A stretch of 64,000 nt of DNA, from the NCBI GenBank assembly GCA_041495845.1, contig JBGQDM010000001.1, positions 38,107 through 102,106 of the forward strand, in the 5' to 3' direction. How positions within the stretch are numbered: position 1 is the stretch's first letter; each line of letters opens with the position of its first letter. A program made the position numbers and the translations under genes. This stretch comes from JBGQDM01 sp041495845. Its GTDB lineage: Bacteria; Acidobacteriota; Terriglobia; Terriglobales; Acidobacteriaceae. Of the stretch, positions 17,621 to 26,340 are shown one piece after another. The notes beneath the pieces were generated by a model that searched no databases, was not told where the DNA came from, and worked only from the letters and a program-made list of their open reading frames with translations.

Positions 17621-18769
17621 GTGAAGATTGCGATCGATGTCCGGCGGATTACGGACTTTGGCGTGGGCACGTACATTCGCAACATCGTACGTGCTCTCGG
17701 GCGCCTTGACCCCGAAAACCACTACTTCCTGATTGGCTCCCCGGAAAAAGTAAGAGAGATTGGGCCGCTGCCGGGCCGGTTTCATGCCGTGCCGCTGACC
17801 GCGGTGGAGTCGTCGCTCGCCGGATGGACGCAGTTTCGCGGGATTGTTCGGCGACTGCAATGCGATCTGGTGCACGTGCCCCATCTGTTCTGGTTGCCGC
17901 GATCGTTGCCGTGCCCCTATGTGGTGACGGTGCACGACCTGTTGGAGCACATGGCGCGGGCGCAGGGACTACCGGCCGTGCGACGCTCGCTGCATCTGGC
18001 CTTGACTGGACGGGTTTTACGGCGAGCGGCGCGAATTTTTGCTGTGTCGCGCTTTACGCAGCAGGAAATCCAGTCGCTCTTTCGGATTCCTGCGTCGCAG
18101 ATTGAGGTGGTCTACAACGCCATTGATGAGCGTTTTCTGCGTGGGCACGCCACTGAGCAAGACAAGCAGATGATCGCGGAACGCTACCAGGTGAATTATC
18201 CGTTCTTGCTGTACGCCGGACGCGTGAGCCCGCACAAGAATGTGGTGCGGACGATTGAAGCGTTTTCCGCGCTGAAAACGGAATTGGCCAAGGAAGGCCG
18301 CCTGCCTGACCTGAAACTCATCATCATTGGAGACGACTTGAGCGGGCATCCCGATTTGCGGCGGACCGTGGTGCGCAGTGGAGTGGAGAAGGATGTGCGC
18401 TTTCTGGGCTTCCTGCCCATTGAAACACTGCGGATTTTTTATGATGCGGCAAAGATCTTTGTGTTCCCGTCGTTGTATGAAGGCTTTGGGTTGCCGCCGC
18501 TGGAAGCCATGGCTCACGGTACGCCGGTGGTGACGTCAAATCTGTCATCGCTGCCGGAAGTGGTGGGCGACGCGGCCGTGCTGGTGAATCCGGAGAACGT
18601 GTTTGAAATCATGCGCGCGCTGCATCGCGTGCTGGTGGACCAGGGCTTGCGCGAGAAACTGAAACAGCGCAGTCAGGTGCAGGCCGGCCGTTTCTCCTGG
18701 GACACAGCGGGCAAGAAACTGCTCGAGGTCTACGCCGAGGTATGTGGGACGAAATCTGCCGCTGTCTAA
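17621..18769 (+). CDS. GT4-family glycosyltransferase (GT-B fold)
   Basis: 382 residues, GTG start. The N-terminal half has the glycine-rich beginning KIAIDVRRITDFGVGTYIRN, and the C-terminal half the GT4 donor-binding motifs: LLYAGRVSPHKN, FLGFLPIETLRIFYDAAKIF, and FPSLYEGFGLPPLEAMAHGTPV with the conserved E-x7-E. It transfers a sugar from a nucleotide donor to an envelope glycan or lipid, identity unknown. TTAAAT lies 7 nt before the start codon without a ribosome site, suggesting a leaderless message. It converges with the permease gene at 18773. Confidence 0.88.
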   Translation: MKIAIDVRRITDFGVGTYIRNIVRALGRLDPENHYFLIGSPEKVREIGPLPGRFHAVPLTAVESSLAGWTQFRGIVRRLQCDLVHVPHLFWLPRSLPCPYVVTVHDLLEHMARAQGLPAVRRSLHLALTGRVLRRAARIFAVSRFTQQEIQSLFRIPASQIEVVYNAIDERFLRGHATEQDKQMIAERYQVNYPFLLYAGRVSPHKNVVRTIEAFSALKTELAKEGRLPDLKLIIIGDDLSGHPDLRRTVVRSGVEKDVRFLGFLPIETLRIFYDAAKIFVFPSLYEGFGLPPLEAMAHGTPVVTSNLSSLPEVVGDAAVLVNPENVFEIMRALHRVLVDQGLREKLKQRSQVQAGRFSWDTAGKKLLEVYAEVCGTKSAAV

Positions 18770-18772
18770 GCG

Positions 18773-20035
18773 CTACTCGTAACGCAAGGCCTCGATGGGA
18801 TCCAGGTGCGCGGCTTTCCACGCGGGGTAGATGCCGAACAGAAGTCCTTCCGCAGCGGCGGCAAAAAAGCCGAACGCTGCCCAAAAGAGGGACATGCTGG
18901 CCGGGAGTGCCGAGAATACCAGCGGGATGATCCAGGTAATGGCCGCGCCGGCGAGAACACCGAGAACACCGCCGAGCGCTGTCAGCGTCATCGCTTCCAG
19001 GGTGAACTGCAGCAGGATATCGCGTTTGCGTGCGCCGATGGCTTTGCGCACGCCGATCTCGCGGGTGCGTTCGGTGACCGAGACCAGCATGATGTTCATG
19101 ACCCCGACGCCGCCGACCAGCAGGCCCACGCTGGAAACGGCGAACATGAAGATGAAGACCATGCTGGTGATTTGTTTCCACACGTCGGTCAGCGAATCCT
19201 GGGTGAAGATCGAGAAATTGTCGGGCTTGTCCACCCCAACGCGACGACGCCGGCGCAGAAGTTCACGCATCTCATCCATGGCTTTGGGCATGTCTTCCTG
19301 CGACGTGGCCTTGACGCTGATCCAGTGCTGCTTCTGCTCCGGATGGAGTTTCCGGAACGTGCTGAGCGGAAAATAGACGGTGTTGTCATCGGGGTTTTTG
19401 CCGCCGCCGAACACGGCTTTGCGTTTTGCCGCGACGCCGATCACCTGGAAAAGCTGACCCTCAATGGCAATTTCCTTACCCTCCGCCTCTTCGTTGACAA
19501 AGAGTTCGTCTTTGGTATCGCCGCCGAGAATAATCACCGGGGAGCGGCGCTCTTCATCCACTTCGCTAAACCAGCGGCCGGCGGACATGGAGATATCGTA
19601 GACGTCCTTCACTTCGGGTGTGTCGCCTTCAAGAATCGTATTCTTTGCCTTGCGGTTGCCGTATTTGACCACGTAGGTGCCCTCGCCGAATTGCGGCTGG
19701 AAAAAACGGACACCGGCCGTGACCGCCTTGACGTGCGGCAGGTCTTTCATGGCGAGTGCGTCTTCGTAAGTCAGCTCCTTGCGGGTGCGCATTTCCTCCG
19801 ACGGGCGGCCGAAGGTGAAGGGTTCGACATGAAAAGCAAAAATGAGGTTGGAGCCGAGGCTGCTGATCTGCGTGCGAACATTATTATTGAGGCCGCTGAC
19901 GATGGAGGAAATCCCGATGACCACGGCGACGCCAATGATGATGCCGAGCACCGTCAGGGCGGAGCGCAGTTTGTTGGCGCGGATGGTGTTGAGCGCCATC
20001 CAGACAATTTCGTTAAAGTCGTCTCGGCGAATCAT
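18773..20035 (-). CDS. MacB-like ABC transporter permease (FtsX/MacB PCD)
   Basis: 420 residues from the ATG before IRRDDFNEIVWMALNTI; upstream in-frame codons only read the AT-rich repeat. The topology is MacB-like: an N-terminal helix near residues 20-45 (LTVLGIIIGVAVVIGISS), a periplasmic domain of about 220 residues, then three C-terminal helices with the FtsX motif GGVGVMNIMLVSVTERTREI and RKAIGARK. No ATPase gene is adjacent, so the partner is encoded elsewhere. No Shine-Dalgarno precedes the start. It is paralogous to the permease just upstream. Confidence 0.85.
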   Translation of the reverse strand: MIRRDDFNEIVWMALNTIRANKLRSALTVLGIIIGVAVVIGISSIVSGLNNNVRTQISSLGSNLIFAFHVEPFTFGRPSEEMRTRKELTYEDALAMKDLPHVKAVTAGVRFFQPQFGEGTYVVKYGNRKAKNTILEGDTPEVKDVYDISMSAGRWFSEVDEERRSPVIILGGDTKDELFVNEEAEGKEIAIEGQLFQVIGVAAKRKAVFGGGKNPDDNTVYFPLSTFRKLHPEQKQHWISVKATSQEDMPKAMDEMRELLRRRRRVGVDKPDNFSIFTQDSLTDVWKQITSMVFIFMFAVSSVGLLVGGVGVMNIMLVSVTERTREIGVRKAIGARKRDILLQFTLEAMTLTALGGVLGVLAGAAITWIIPLVFSALPASMSLFWAAFGFFAAAAEGLLFGIYPAWKAAHLDPIEALRYE

Positions 20036-20040
20036 AAATA

Positions 20041-20141
20041 TTTTGTAATCTGGTAATTTGGCAATTTTGTAATTTCTCTCATTCGCCGGGCGTCGCGAGT
20101 TTTCAAATTCCCAAATTACAAGATTACACAATTACCAAATT
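20041..20141. repeat. AT-rich inverted arrays of an 8-nt repeat (ATTACnnn)
   Basis: On the plus strand 20104-20141 reads as units of ATTCCCAA, ATTACAAG, ATTACACA, ATTACCAA, then ATTT. The left arm 20041-20075, read on the minus strand, shows the same 8-nt period (ATTACAAA, ATTGCCAA, ATTACCAG, ATTACAAA). The two arms flank a GC-rich core of about 24 nt (20076-20099). The block fills the whole gap between two permease genes and contrasts sharply with the GC-rich surroundings. Confidence 0.7.
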
Positions 20142-20142
20142 T

Positions 20143-21372
20143 CTACAGTTCATGCCGCAGGGCGGCAATGGGGTCAAGCATGGCAGCCCGCCGCGCGGGA
20201 TACACGCCGAAGAACAAGCCGGTACTGGTCGCGACGAGAAGTCCGGCCCCGACCGCCCAGAGCTTGATGCTGGAGGGCATCCCAATGGCCAGGGTGATGC
20301 CCTTGGCAAAACCCGCGCCGAAAACCACGCCGAGAATGCCGCCAATCAACGCCAGCGTGGCGGACTCGATCAGAAACTGCAACAACACATCGTTGCGGCG
20401 CGCACCCATCGCTTTGCGAATGCCGATCTCGCGCGTGCGCTCAGTGACCGAGACCAGCATGATGTTCATGATCACGATGCCGCCGACGATCAGAGAAATG
20501 GCCGCAATGCCAATCATGGCATAAAAGAACGTGCTGCTCAGGTTAGACCAGATGCTGAGGAAGCTCTCGTTGGTTTCGCAAGCGAAGCTGTCGGGTTGGC
20601 CGGGCAGGTCGTGGCGGCGGGAGCGCAGAGCAACGCGGGCCTCGTCCATGGCGGCGTCAAGACGCGCGCCCACACCGTTGGCCTTGCCAGACATGCGAAT
20701 GCTGGTGTGCGAACCGAACTGCTTGAAATACGCAGTGATCGGGATGGCCAGATAATTGTCGCGGCTCTGGCCTAAAGTTTTTCCCAGCCGTTTGCCCACG
20801 CCGATCACTTGATAGAGCTGGCCATCGAGCCGGATCTCTTTGCCCACGGGATCGCGGCCGGCCATTAAGTTGTCCACAATGTCCATGCCAATGACGGCGA
20901 CGTTGGCGTGATTCTCGACGTCGCTGCCGGTTAGCATGCGCCCGGCGGTGACGTCGAGATCGAGGATAGAGGCCATTTCCGGCGTCATCCCGCGAATCCA
21001 GGTGTCAGCGCTGGATTGCTCTTCGTAGCGCACATGCCCACTGGGGTTAAAGGTGGAGGCGCCCAGCAGAGTGCAATGGTGGCAGGCCTCGCGGACCGCC
21101 TCGTAATCCTCCATGGTCAGGTCTTTGCGCTTCTGTCCCTCGATCAGTTGGTCAATGCTGGTGACTACAGGAGTGATCTTGCTGATGATAAAAACGTCGG
21201 CGCCGAGGTTGAAGACTTTTTCTGCCACATAGCCGTTGATCCCGCTGACAAAAGTGACGACGGCAATCACCGCCGCCACCCCGATGACCACACCGAGCAG
21301 GGTGAGTACCGAGCGCAGTTTGTTGGCCCAGAGCGACTGCAAGGCGATACGGATGGATTCAGCGAAGTTCAC
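20143..21372 (-). CDS. MacB-like ABC transporter permease (FtsX/MacB PCD)
   Basis: 409 residues from the GTG before NFAESIRIALQSLWANKLR; upstream in-frame codons run into the RNase P RNA gene and were excluded. It has the same plan as the downstream paralogue: LRSVLTLLGVVIGVAAVIAV as first helix, a periplasmic domain, then GGIVIMNIMLVSVTERTREI and RKAMGARRNDV before the last two helices. A small Cys pair (ACHHCTL) sits in the periplasmic part. No ATP-binding subunit is in the window. It may export envelope compounds or peptides, substrate unknown. Confidence 0.85.
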   Translation of the reverse strand: MNFAESIRIALQSLWANKLRSVLTLLGVVIGVAAVIAVVTFVSGINGYVAEKVFNLGADVFIISKITPVVTSIDQLIEGQKRKDLTMEDYEAVREACHHCTLLGASTFNPSGHVRYEEQSSADTWIRGMTPEMASILDLDVTAGRMLTGSDVENHANVAVIGMDIVDNLMAGRDPVGKEIRLDGQLYQVIGVGKRLGKTLGQSRDNYLAIPITAYFKQFGSHTSIRMSGKANGVGARLDAAMDEARVALRSRRHDLPGQPDSFACETNESFLSIWSNLSSTFFYAMIGIAAISLIVGGIVIMNIMLVSVTERTREIGIRKAMGARRNDVLLQFLIESATLALIGGILGVVFGAGFAKGITLAIGMPSSIKLWAVGAGLLVATSTGLFFGVYPARRAAMLDPIAALRHEL

Positions 21373-21398
21373 GGTGCGGAGTCTAGCGAGGTGCTCCT

Positions 21399-21427
21399 TT
21401 AGTGTAGCAGCGGGTCTCGCATATAAT
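21399..21427 (+). promoter_or_regulatory. Promoter of rnpB
   Basis: A perfect -10 TATAAT at 21422-21427 precedes the RNA by about 8-10 nt; the -35 position at 17-bp spacing (21399-21404, TTAGTG) is weak. Confidence 0.65.
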
Positions 21428-21435
21428 GATGCTGT

Positions 21436-21831
21436 AGGCAGCCGGACCGGACGGCCGCTCCTGTGCCGCAAGGCGTGGGGGAGGAAAGTCCGAACTCCGC
21501 AGAGCAGTGTGCCGGATAACGTCCGGGCATCTGGCTTCAAGGCCAGCGTGACGGAAAGTGCCACAGAAAACATACCGCCGCGGCAACGCGGTAAGGGTGA
21601 AAAGGTGCGGTAAGAGCGCACCGCTGCGCCAGTAATGGCGTGGGCAGGGCAAACCCCACACGGAGCAAGACCAAATAGGGAGGGAAGCGCGGGTTCGCCT
21701 GCGCTTGCGTGCTGGCTCGGCGCGCCACCACCTCCGGGTAGGTCGCTAGAGCCGTACAGTAATGTACGGCCCAGAGGAATGGCCGTCCCGCCGCAAGGCG
21801 GACAGAATTCGGCTTACAGGTCCGGCTGCTT
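21436..21831 (+). ncRNA. rnpB: RNase P RNA, bacterial class A
   Basis: About 396 nt catalytic RNA that processes tRNA 5' ends. The universally conserved core GAGGAAAGTCCG lies at 21481-21492, and the 3' core with CAGAATTCGGCTTACAGG at 21803-21820. The ends pair as helix P1: GCAGCCGGACC (21438-21448) with GGTCCGGCTGC (21819-21829). Internal conserved segments GGGTGAAAAGGTG and CAGGGCAAACCCC are visible. Frames called across it on either strand are not proteins. The 3' end is set by the P1 arm; a short T-rich tract follows at 21838-21845. Confidence 0.97.
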
Positions 21832-22009
21832 TCGCATTTCTTTTTGCAACGTTCATCGGTGCTTCCCCTTTGCGGAGCACATTTTTCGCTTACCACCCTG
21901 GATCAGCTCCGTCCAAAACTCTTCTTGTGGCACAGTTCGCAGAATTCCCCGTGATCCAGCGGGGGAAATCACGGCGGACCCGAGCGAGACCACGCGGAAG
22001 GACGAAGCC
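21832..22009. other. Intergenic stretch after rnpB, no clear content
   Basis: After the T-rich end of rnpB I see no RNA gene, promoter or convincing protein frame here, only open frames that continue from the RNA gene. A short hypothetical gene may start at 22010. Confidence 0.4.
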
Positions 22010-22195
22010 GTGGATCTACAAAGGCAGAAGGAGCTGAGCGAACTCTCGTCGCGGGGCTGCATGCTCGTTGCCGAGCGGAGCAGGCATTACGTGCAGGATG
22101 ACCGGCCGGATTTGGTAATGGCGAGTTTGCAGGGGCTGATCAGCGAAGTACGGGATCCTTCCGGATCGCAGAACCTGTGCCCGCAGGAGAGGTGA
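22010..22195 (+). CDS. Possible small hypothetical protein
   Basis: 61 residues from a GTG preceded by GGAAGGA at about 9 nt. The sequence is mixed helical (DLQRQKELSELSSRGCMLVA, then LVMASLQGLISEVRD) with a balanced charge pattern, unlike the Pro/Arg-rich noise frames around it. It is not recognised. The frame is open upstream to the RNA gene, so openness alone is not evidence. Existence uncertain. Confidence 0.3.
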   Translation: MDLQRQKELSELSSRGCMLVAERSRHYVQDDRPDLVMASLQGLISEVRDPSGSQNLCPQER

Positions 22196-22223
22196 GGCTC
22201 GGTTTCGTGGCAGCACCCTTGCG

Positions 22224-22751
22224 CTAGCCGCGGTTCAGTACTCCCATGTATTCCTTCCACGGCCCCACCGTCTCCGTGTAGCGCTTGGCCATGACGCGGC
22301 TGGTTTGCACGATGTGGGTGAGGTCGTGCGCTACCCAGGCGGCGAGCAACTGTTCGGCAGTTACCGGACCAAGCGCGGGGTGCGTGCCGCTCAAACGCAG
22401 TTGAGCCTCTGTGAGCCGGAGTCCGTCGAGGCATTCAAGGTTCTGCGCCCGAAGCTGGGCGAAGCGATCCAGCAACTCCGGTAATGCTTTGCCTTTGGAT
22501 TTTTCAAACTGGGCGAAACGATCAAAGGGCTCAAAGGCGCGGGCCTCGCCGGATTCAAGGATGATGTGCAAGCGCGGGATCCAATCGGTTTCTTCGCCGT
22601 GGATCAAATGACCCACAACATCGAAGGGTGACCAGCCGTTGGGTTCAGTATTGGCCCGAATCCAAGGGTCAGAAAGGCCGGCGAGCAGCGCGCGCATTAC
22701 ACCGGGGGTACGGGCCAGGATTTCTCTTGCTTCACTCAGAACAAACGGCAT
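22224..22751 (-). CDS. DinB family protein
   Basis: 175 residues. A DinB-like four-helix bundle is visible, with the metal-binding histidine pattern of this superfamily: the first in DVVGHLIHGEETDW and the last pair in WVAHDLTHIVQTSRVM. Family members include thiol-dependent transferases (bacillithiol or mycothiol type) and DNA-damage-induced proteins of unknown reaction. It lies 20 nt downstream of the monooxygenase-like gene, probably in one operon. Confidence 0.85.
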   Translation of the reverse strand: MPFVLSEAREILARTPGVMRALLAGLSDPWIRANTEPNGWSPFDVVGHLIHGEETDWIPRLHIILESGEARAFEPFDRFAQFEKSKGKALPELLDRFAQLRAQNLECLDGLRLTEAQLRLSGTHPALGPVTAEQLLAAWVAHDLTHIVQTSRVMAKRYTETVGPWKEYMGVLNRG

Positions 22752-22771
22752 GCTTCTCCCTCTTCACAGCC

Positions 22772-23107
22772 TCAGTCGGCGGACACCGTTTCTCCCGTCG
22801 GAGCGGGCTTTTTCCGGAAATGGCTTTCGCGAGTCACGGTGGCGACTTCCATGTCGTAGTACTCGTACCATTTTTGCCGCCCGGTGTTCTGCGCTTCGCG
22901 ATGGCGTTCCAGGTTGCGCCACTGGGCCAGAGTTTCTTCGTCACGGAACCAGACCACCGTCAGCCGCTCGCCGTCTTCGGAGCGGTAACTCTTGACCGCG
23001 ATAAAACCCGGGTTCTCTAGGATTCGGGTGCTCATTTCGGCGTCCATGGCGGCATAGTCTTCGCCCGCCTGCGGGGTCAAGCGAGAGCGAAACAAAACAA
23101 CGATCAT
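22772..23107 (-). CDS. Antibiotic biosynthesis monooxygenase (ABM) domain protein
   Basis: 111 residues from the ATG before IVVLFRSRLTPQAGEDY. The ferredoxin-like ABM fold is supported by IVVLFRSRL, the helix DYAAMDAEMSTRI, the strand GFIAVKSYRSEDGERLTVVWF and the late WRNLERHREAQNTGRQKWYEYY. Relatives are small dimeric proteins, some haem-degrading or quinone-modifying, many without known function. A longer frame upstream adds unrelated residues. It precedes the DinB gene. Confidence 0.85.
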   Translation of the reverse strand: MIVVLFRSRLTPQAGEDYAAMDAEMSTRILENPGFIAVKSYRSEDGERLTVVWFRDEETLAQWRNLERHREAQNTGRQKWYEYYDMEVATVTRESHFRKKPAPTGETVSAD

Positions 23108-23230
23108 CGTTGATGTCCTCGTGTCTGTGTTGGCCAAGCGAAGCAGAACGCCGGCGCTTGCTCTAGAGATGTCGTCTTCCGTCAGCGGATTCAGGGAAAG
23201 TATGGTGCTCTGATACCCTGCTAGCGTCTG

Positions 23231-24394
23231 ATGCGCGTTCCACCTTTTCTGCTGATGCAAGGATTGCTGACGCTGCTGGCGCTGTGCGGCTGTGGCTACT
23301 ACGCGCTGTGCTTGTGGAGTGCGGTGCGCTTTCTCAAGCGCCGGGAGAAAACCGGGTCGGGAACATTTCTGCCGCCAGTGTCCATCCTCAAGCCGCTACG
23401 TGGCATTGACCCCGAGATTTACGCCAGCTTGCGCAGCCATTGCCTGCTTGACTATCCCGAGTACGAAATCATTTTCGGCGTGAGCGATCCTGCCGATCCG
23501 GCCATTGCACACGTGCAGGAGTTGGCGCGCGAGTTTCCGCAGCATCCCATCCGGCTGGTGATGTGTGAACACATTCTCGGCGGCAACATCAAGGTCAGCA
23601 ACTTGGTGCAGATGCTCCCCGAGGCCCGCTATGAATTCCTGCTGGTGAATGACAGCGACATTCGCGTGGAGCCGGATTACCTGCGACGAGTCGTGGCGCC
23701 ACTGGCGGACGTGCAAACGGGGCTGGTGACCTGCCTGTATCGCGGTGTGGCGGCGCCAACTCTGGGCTCACGGTTGGAGGCGATGGGCATCAGCACGGAT
23801 TTTTGTGGCGGCGTGCTGGCGGCGGTGGAGATTGAAGGCGGGCTCCGCTTCGGTCTGGGATCGACCTTGATCTTCCGGAAGGCTGACCTGAAGGCCGTCG
23901 ATAGTTTCGCGCCCCTTCTCGACTACCTGGCGGACGATTACCAGTTGGGACAGCGCCTTGCCGCATCTGGGCGCGTCGGCTATCTGTCGGAAGTGGTTGT
24001 GGACACGTTCTTGCCGGCGTACACCTGGCGCGCATTTTTCGATCATCAGTTGCGTTGGGCGCGCAGCGTGCGCGACTCGCGCGGGTGGGGCTATCTCGGC
24101 GTCTCATTGACCTTCGGCCTGCCCTGGGCAATGTTGAATCTGCTGGTAGCGCGCGGGGCAGTCTGGGCCTGGGGCGTGCTGGCGGCGGTATTCGCGTTGC
24201 GCCTGACCATGGCCGCGGTGGTCGGCTTGCGCGTGGCCGGCGACTGGCAGGTGCGACGCTGGTGGTGGCTCATTCCGCTACGCGATGTGGTGGCGCTCGG
24301 GGTCTGGGCGGTGGGATACCTGGGGAAGACTGTAGTCTGGCGGGGAGACCGGTTCTTGCTGAGAGACGGCAAGCTGGAGAAGATCGCACGCTAG
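23231..24394 (+). CDS. hpnI: Hopanoid glycosyltransferase HpnI (GT21-type)
   Basis: 387 residues. HpnI transfers N-acetylglucosamine to bacteriohopanetetrol in hopanoid lipid biosynthesis. It has an N-terminal helix, the ceramide-glucosyltransferase-like catalytic core (VSILKPLRGIDPEIYASLR, LLVNDSDIRVEPDYL, LADDYQLGQRL), the processive-type motif HQLRWARSVRDSRGW, and three or four C-terminal helices. All D, D, D and QxxRW-type residues are present. Other hopanoid genes are not in the window, so the assignment rests on family resemblance. It diverges from the ABM gene across 123 nt. Confidence 0.8.
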   Translation: MRVPPFLLMQGLLTLLALCGCGYYALCLWSAVRFLKRREKTGSGTFLPPVSILKPLRGIDPEIYASLRSHCLLDYPEYEIIFGVSDPADPAIAHVQELAREFPQHPIRLVMCEHILGGNIKVSNLVQMLPEARYEFLLVNDSDIRVEPDYLRRVVAPLADVQTGLVTCLYRGVAAPTLGSRLEAMGISTDFCGGVLAAVEIEGGLRFGLGSTLIFRKADLKAVDSFAPLLDYLADDYQLGQRLAASGRVGYLSEVVVDTFLPAYTWRAFFDHQLRWARSVRDSRGWGYLGVSLTFGLPWAMLNLLVARGAVWAWGVLAAVFALRLTMAAVVGLRVAGDWQVRRWWWLIPLRDVVALGVWAVGYLGKTVVWRGDRFLLRDGKLEKIAR

Positions 24395-24449
24395 GCAACT
24401 CTGATTTGGCCGTCACCTACGCGGCCTCAAATTTCCCAAACGCAGGGAC

Positions 24450-26288
24450 TCAGTGCGACCGGTTGCTGTAGAGGTACTTTCCACCCGAGCGAGCGATCTC
24501 GAAGACGGTTAGCGCCTGCAGTGCTGTGGGATGCTCCTGCTCGCTCCAGACAAAAATGCGGTCGGGCCCTTTCCACATTTTCTCCAGAGATGCTTGTGTC
24601 TCCCAAACGCGGGGCGCGTCCGGAAAGAGCGAACCGTACCACATGTTGCCGGTAGGTTCGCGCAGTGAGCGCAGGTGGATTCCGGTGTAAAAATTCAGGG
24701 TGGAGGCAAGTTCGTACTTGCCCAGGACGACGACCGTGTCGCCGGGGCGATACTCCCGCTGCAGCACCAGGGCTAGTGTCTTCGACGACAGAATCGGATT
24801 AAAAGTAACGAACGCCGAGTGCACGGCGCTGAGCAAAACGGCCATCATCAGCGCCAGCGCGAGGTTGGCGGCAAAGAAAGCCTGCCGTCGCCGCAGCAAC
24901 CAATTGAGACCTGTGCCCAACAACAGCGCGAGGCCGGCGGCGAGCAGCGGACCGCGAAACGCGCCCAGCGCTCGCGGGGTGAGATCGAAGAAGTGTCCGA
25001 ACGAAAGCGCGTAGTCCTCGGGATTGCGGCGCAGCAAGTCGGCAAGATCGGTACCGGGTGGCGGAGCTTGCGAGTTGGCTAATAAAAACACGGCTGCGGC
25101 AAAAGCTATCACGCCAATGAAGCACAGGAGGGCAGACGAGATGATCCCGGCCCGCCGCGGCGGGCTCAGTGGCGAGCTTTCTTCTTCCTGCGCCAGCCAA
25201 GCTCCGGTCAGAAGCGCGAGCGCAGGTATCGCCGGCACGGTGTAGTACTCCTGGCGAGTGGAAAAACTGAAAAAAGCGAGGATGACGGCGGCCCAGAGAA
25301 AGAAGAGCAACTGCCCGCGCCGGCGAGGATCCATGGAACTGCGCCATTCGCGTAAGCGCCAGGGCACAGCGCGCAAAGCCTGAGGCAAAAACGCATTCCA
25401 GGGCAGGAGCCAAAGAATCAGCAGGGCCCAGAAGAGAAACAAAGGCACCGTGTCGTAGTCGCGCGGGAAGCGTTTGTTCAGATAGCGCAGGAAGTGTTCG
25501 TTGACGAAGTAGAACCAGAGAAATCCGCGTGCTGGTGCCTGCGCCGGATTGCGCAGTGCGGCCAGCACATGCCAGGGTGCGGCGATCACAAGGAATACCG
25601 CCGAACTGGAAAGCAGCCGCAGCCGCAAGATGTGACGGAGATTGCCGGTGAGCAGCAGGTAGACGCCGAAGATTCCAACCGGGAAGGCCAGGCCGATCAG
25701 CCCCTTGGTGAGGACGTTGAGCGCAGCAACGGCTGCGAGTCCCCAGCAGGCGAAGCGTGAGGGCGGGTCTTCGTCGAGGGTGCGCAGAAAGAACAGTGTA
25801 CCGATGGCCAGCCAGCAGCCCACCAGAATGTCGGGAATCAGAAAGCGCGTGAACAAATACGGGCCGAGCGAGGTAAGGAAGACGAGGGCGGCATAGAATC
25901 CGCCGCGTTCGCCGTAGCAGCGGCAACCCAGCAGATAGGTGGCCAGCGCAGCCGCCAACACGGAGAGCATCAGCGGCAGCCGCGTGCTCCACTCGCTCAC
26001 GCCGAAGAGCGTGTAGCTGGCCGCGACGCTCCAGTAGGGCAGCGGCGCCTTCTCCAGATAGCGGACACCGTTGGCGTAAAGGGTGACCCAGTCATGGCGC
26101 AGTACCATCTCGCGAGCGGCCTCGGCATGTACGGTGTCGGCATCGTCAAGGAGCGCGGGCGAGAAAATTCCCGCAAAGTAAATCACCAGCCAGAGCAGGC
26201 CAAGTACGAGCCAGTAGACCTGCCGGGAAGAAGTGACCGGTGGCGTGACAGCAGTATGTTCTGGAGAGGCAGGCGCCAGCATGCGCAT
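24450..26288 (-). CDS. GT39/ArnT-like membrane glycosyltransferase
   Basis: 612 residues with about twelve predicted membrane helices (for example YWLVLGLLWLVIYFAGIF at the N-terminus). The first periplasmic loop has the ArnT/PMT-type acidic motif LLDDADTVHAEAAREM and the following LEKAPLPYWSVA. These enzymes use polyprenyl-phosphate sugars and modify lipid A, proteins or lipids on the outer face of the inner membrane. The C-terminal soluble part is about 110 residues. The substrate is unknown. Confidence 0.85.
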   Translation of the reverse strand: MRMLAPASPEHTAVTPPVTSSRQVYWLVLGLLWLVIYFAGIFSPALLDDADTVHAEAAREMVLRHDWVTLYANGVRYLEKAPLPYWSVAASYTLFGVSEWSTRLPLMLSVLAAALATYLLGCRCYGERGGFYAALVFLTSLGPYLFTRFLIPDILVGCWLAIGTLFFLRTLDEDPPSRFACWGLAAVAALNVLTKGLIGLAFPVGIFGVYLLLTGNLRHILRLRLLSSSAVFLVIAAPWHVLAALRNPAQAPARGFLWFYFVNEHFLRYLNKRFPRDYDTVPLFLFWALLILWLLPWNAFLPQALRAVPWRLREWRSSMDPRRRGQLLFFLWAAVILAFFSFSTRQEYYTVPAIPALALLTGAWLAQEEESSPLSPPRRAGIISSALLCFIGVIAFAAAVFLLANSQAPPPGTDLADLLRRNPEDYALSFGHFFDLTPRALGAFRGPLLAAGLALLLGTGLNWLLRRRQAFFAANLALALMMAVLLSAVHSAFVTFNPILSSKTLALVLQREYRPGDTVVVLGKYELASTLNFYTGIHLRSLREPTGNMWYGSLFPDAPRVWETQASLEKMWKGPDRIFVWSEQEHPTALQALTVFEIARSGGKYLYSNRSH

Positions 26289-26340
26289 GGAAAGGCCGCC
26301 TCATTATAAGGGAGAGGGCGCTTGCAGGCTGGAAGTAGAA

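Noticed and set aside
18806..20056. A 416-codon plus-strand frame over the first MacB-like permease
   Set aside because: Antisense shadow; the permease has the full family layout.
21635..22195. A 186-codon frame starting inside the RNase P RNA gene
   Set aside because: Its first part is RNase P RNA. Only the last 61 codons are kept as a doubtful small gene.
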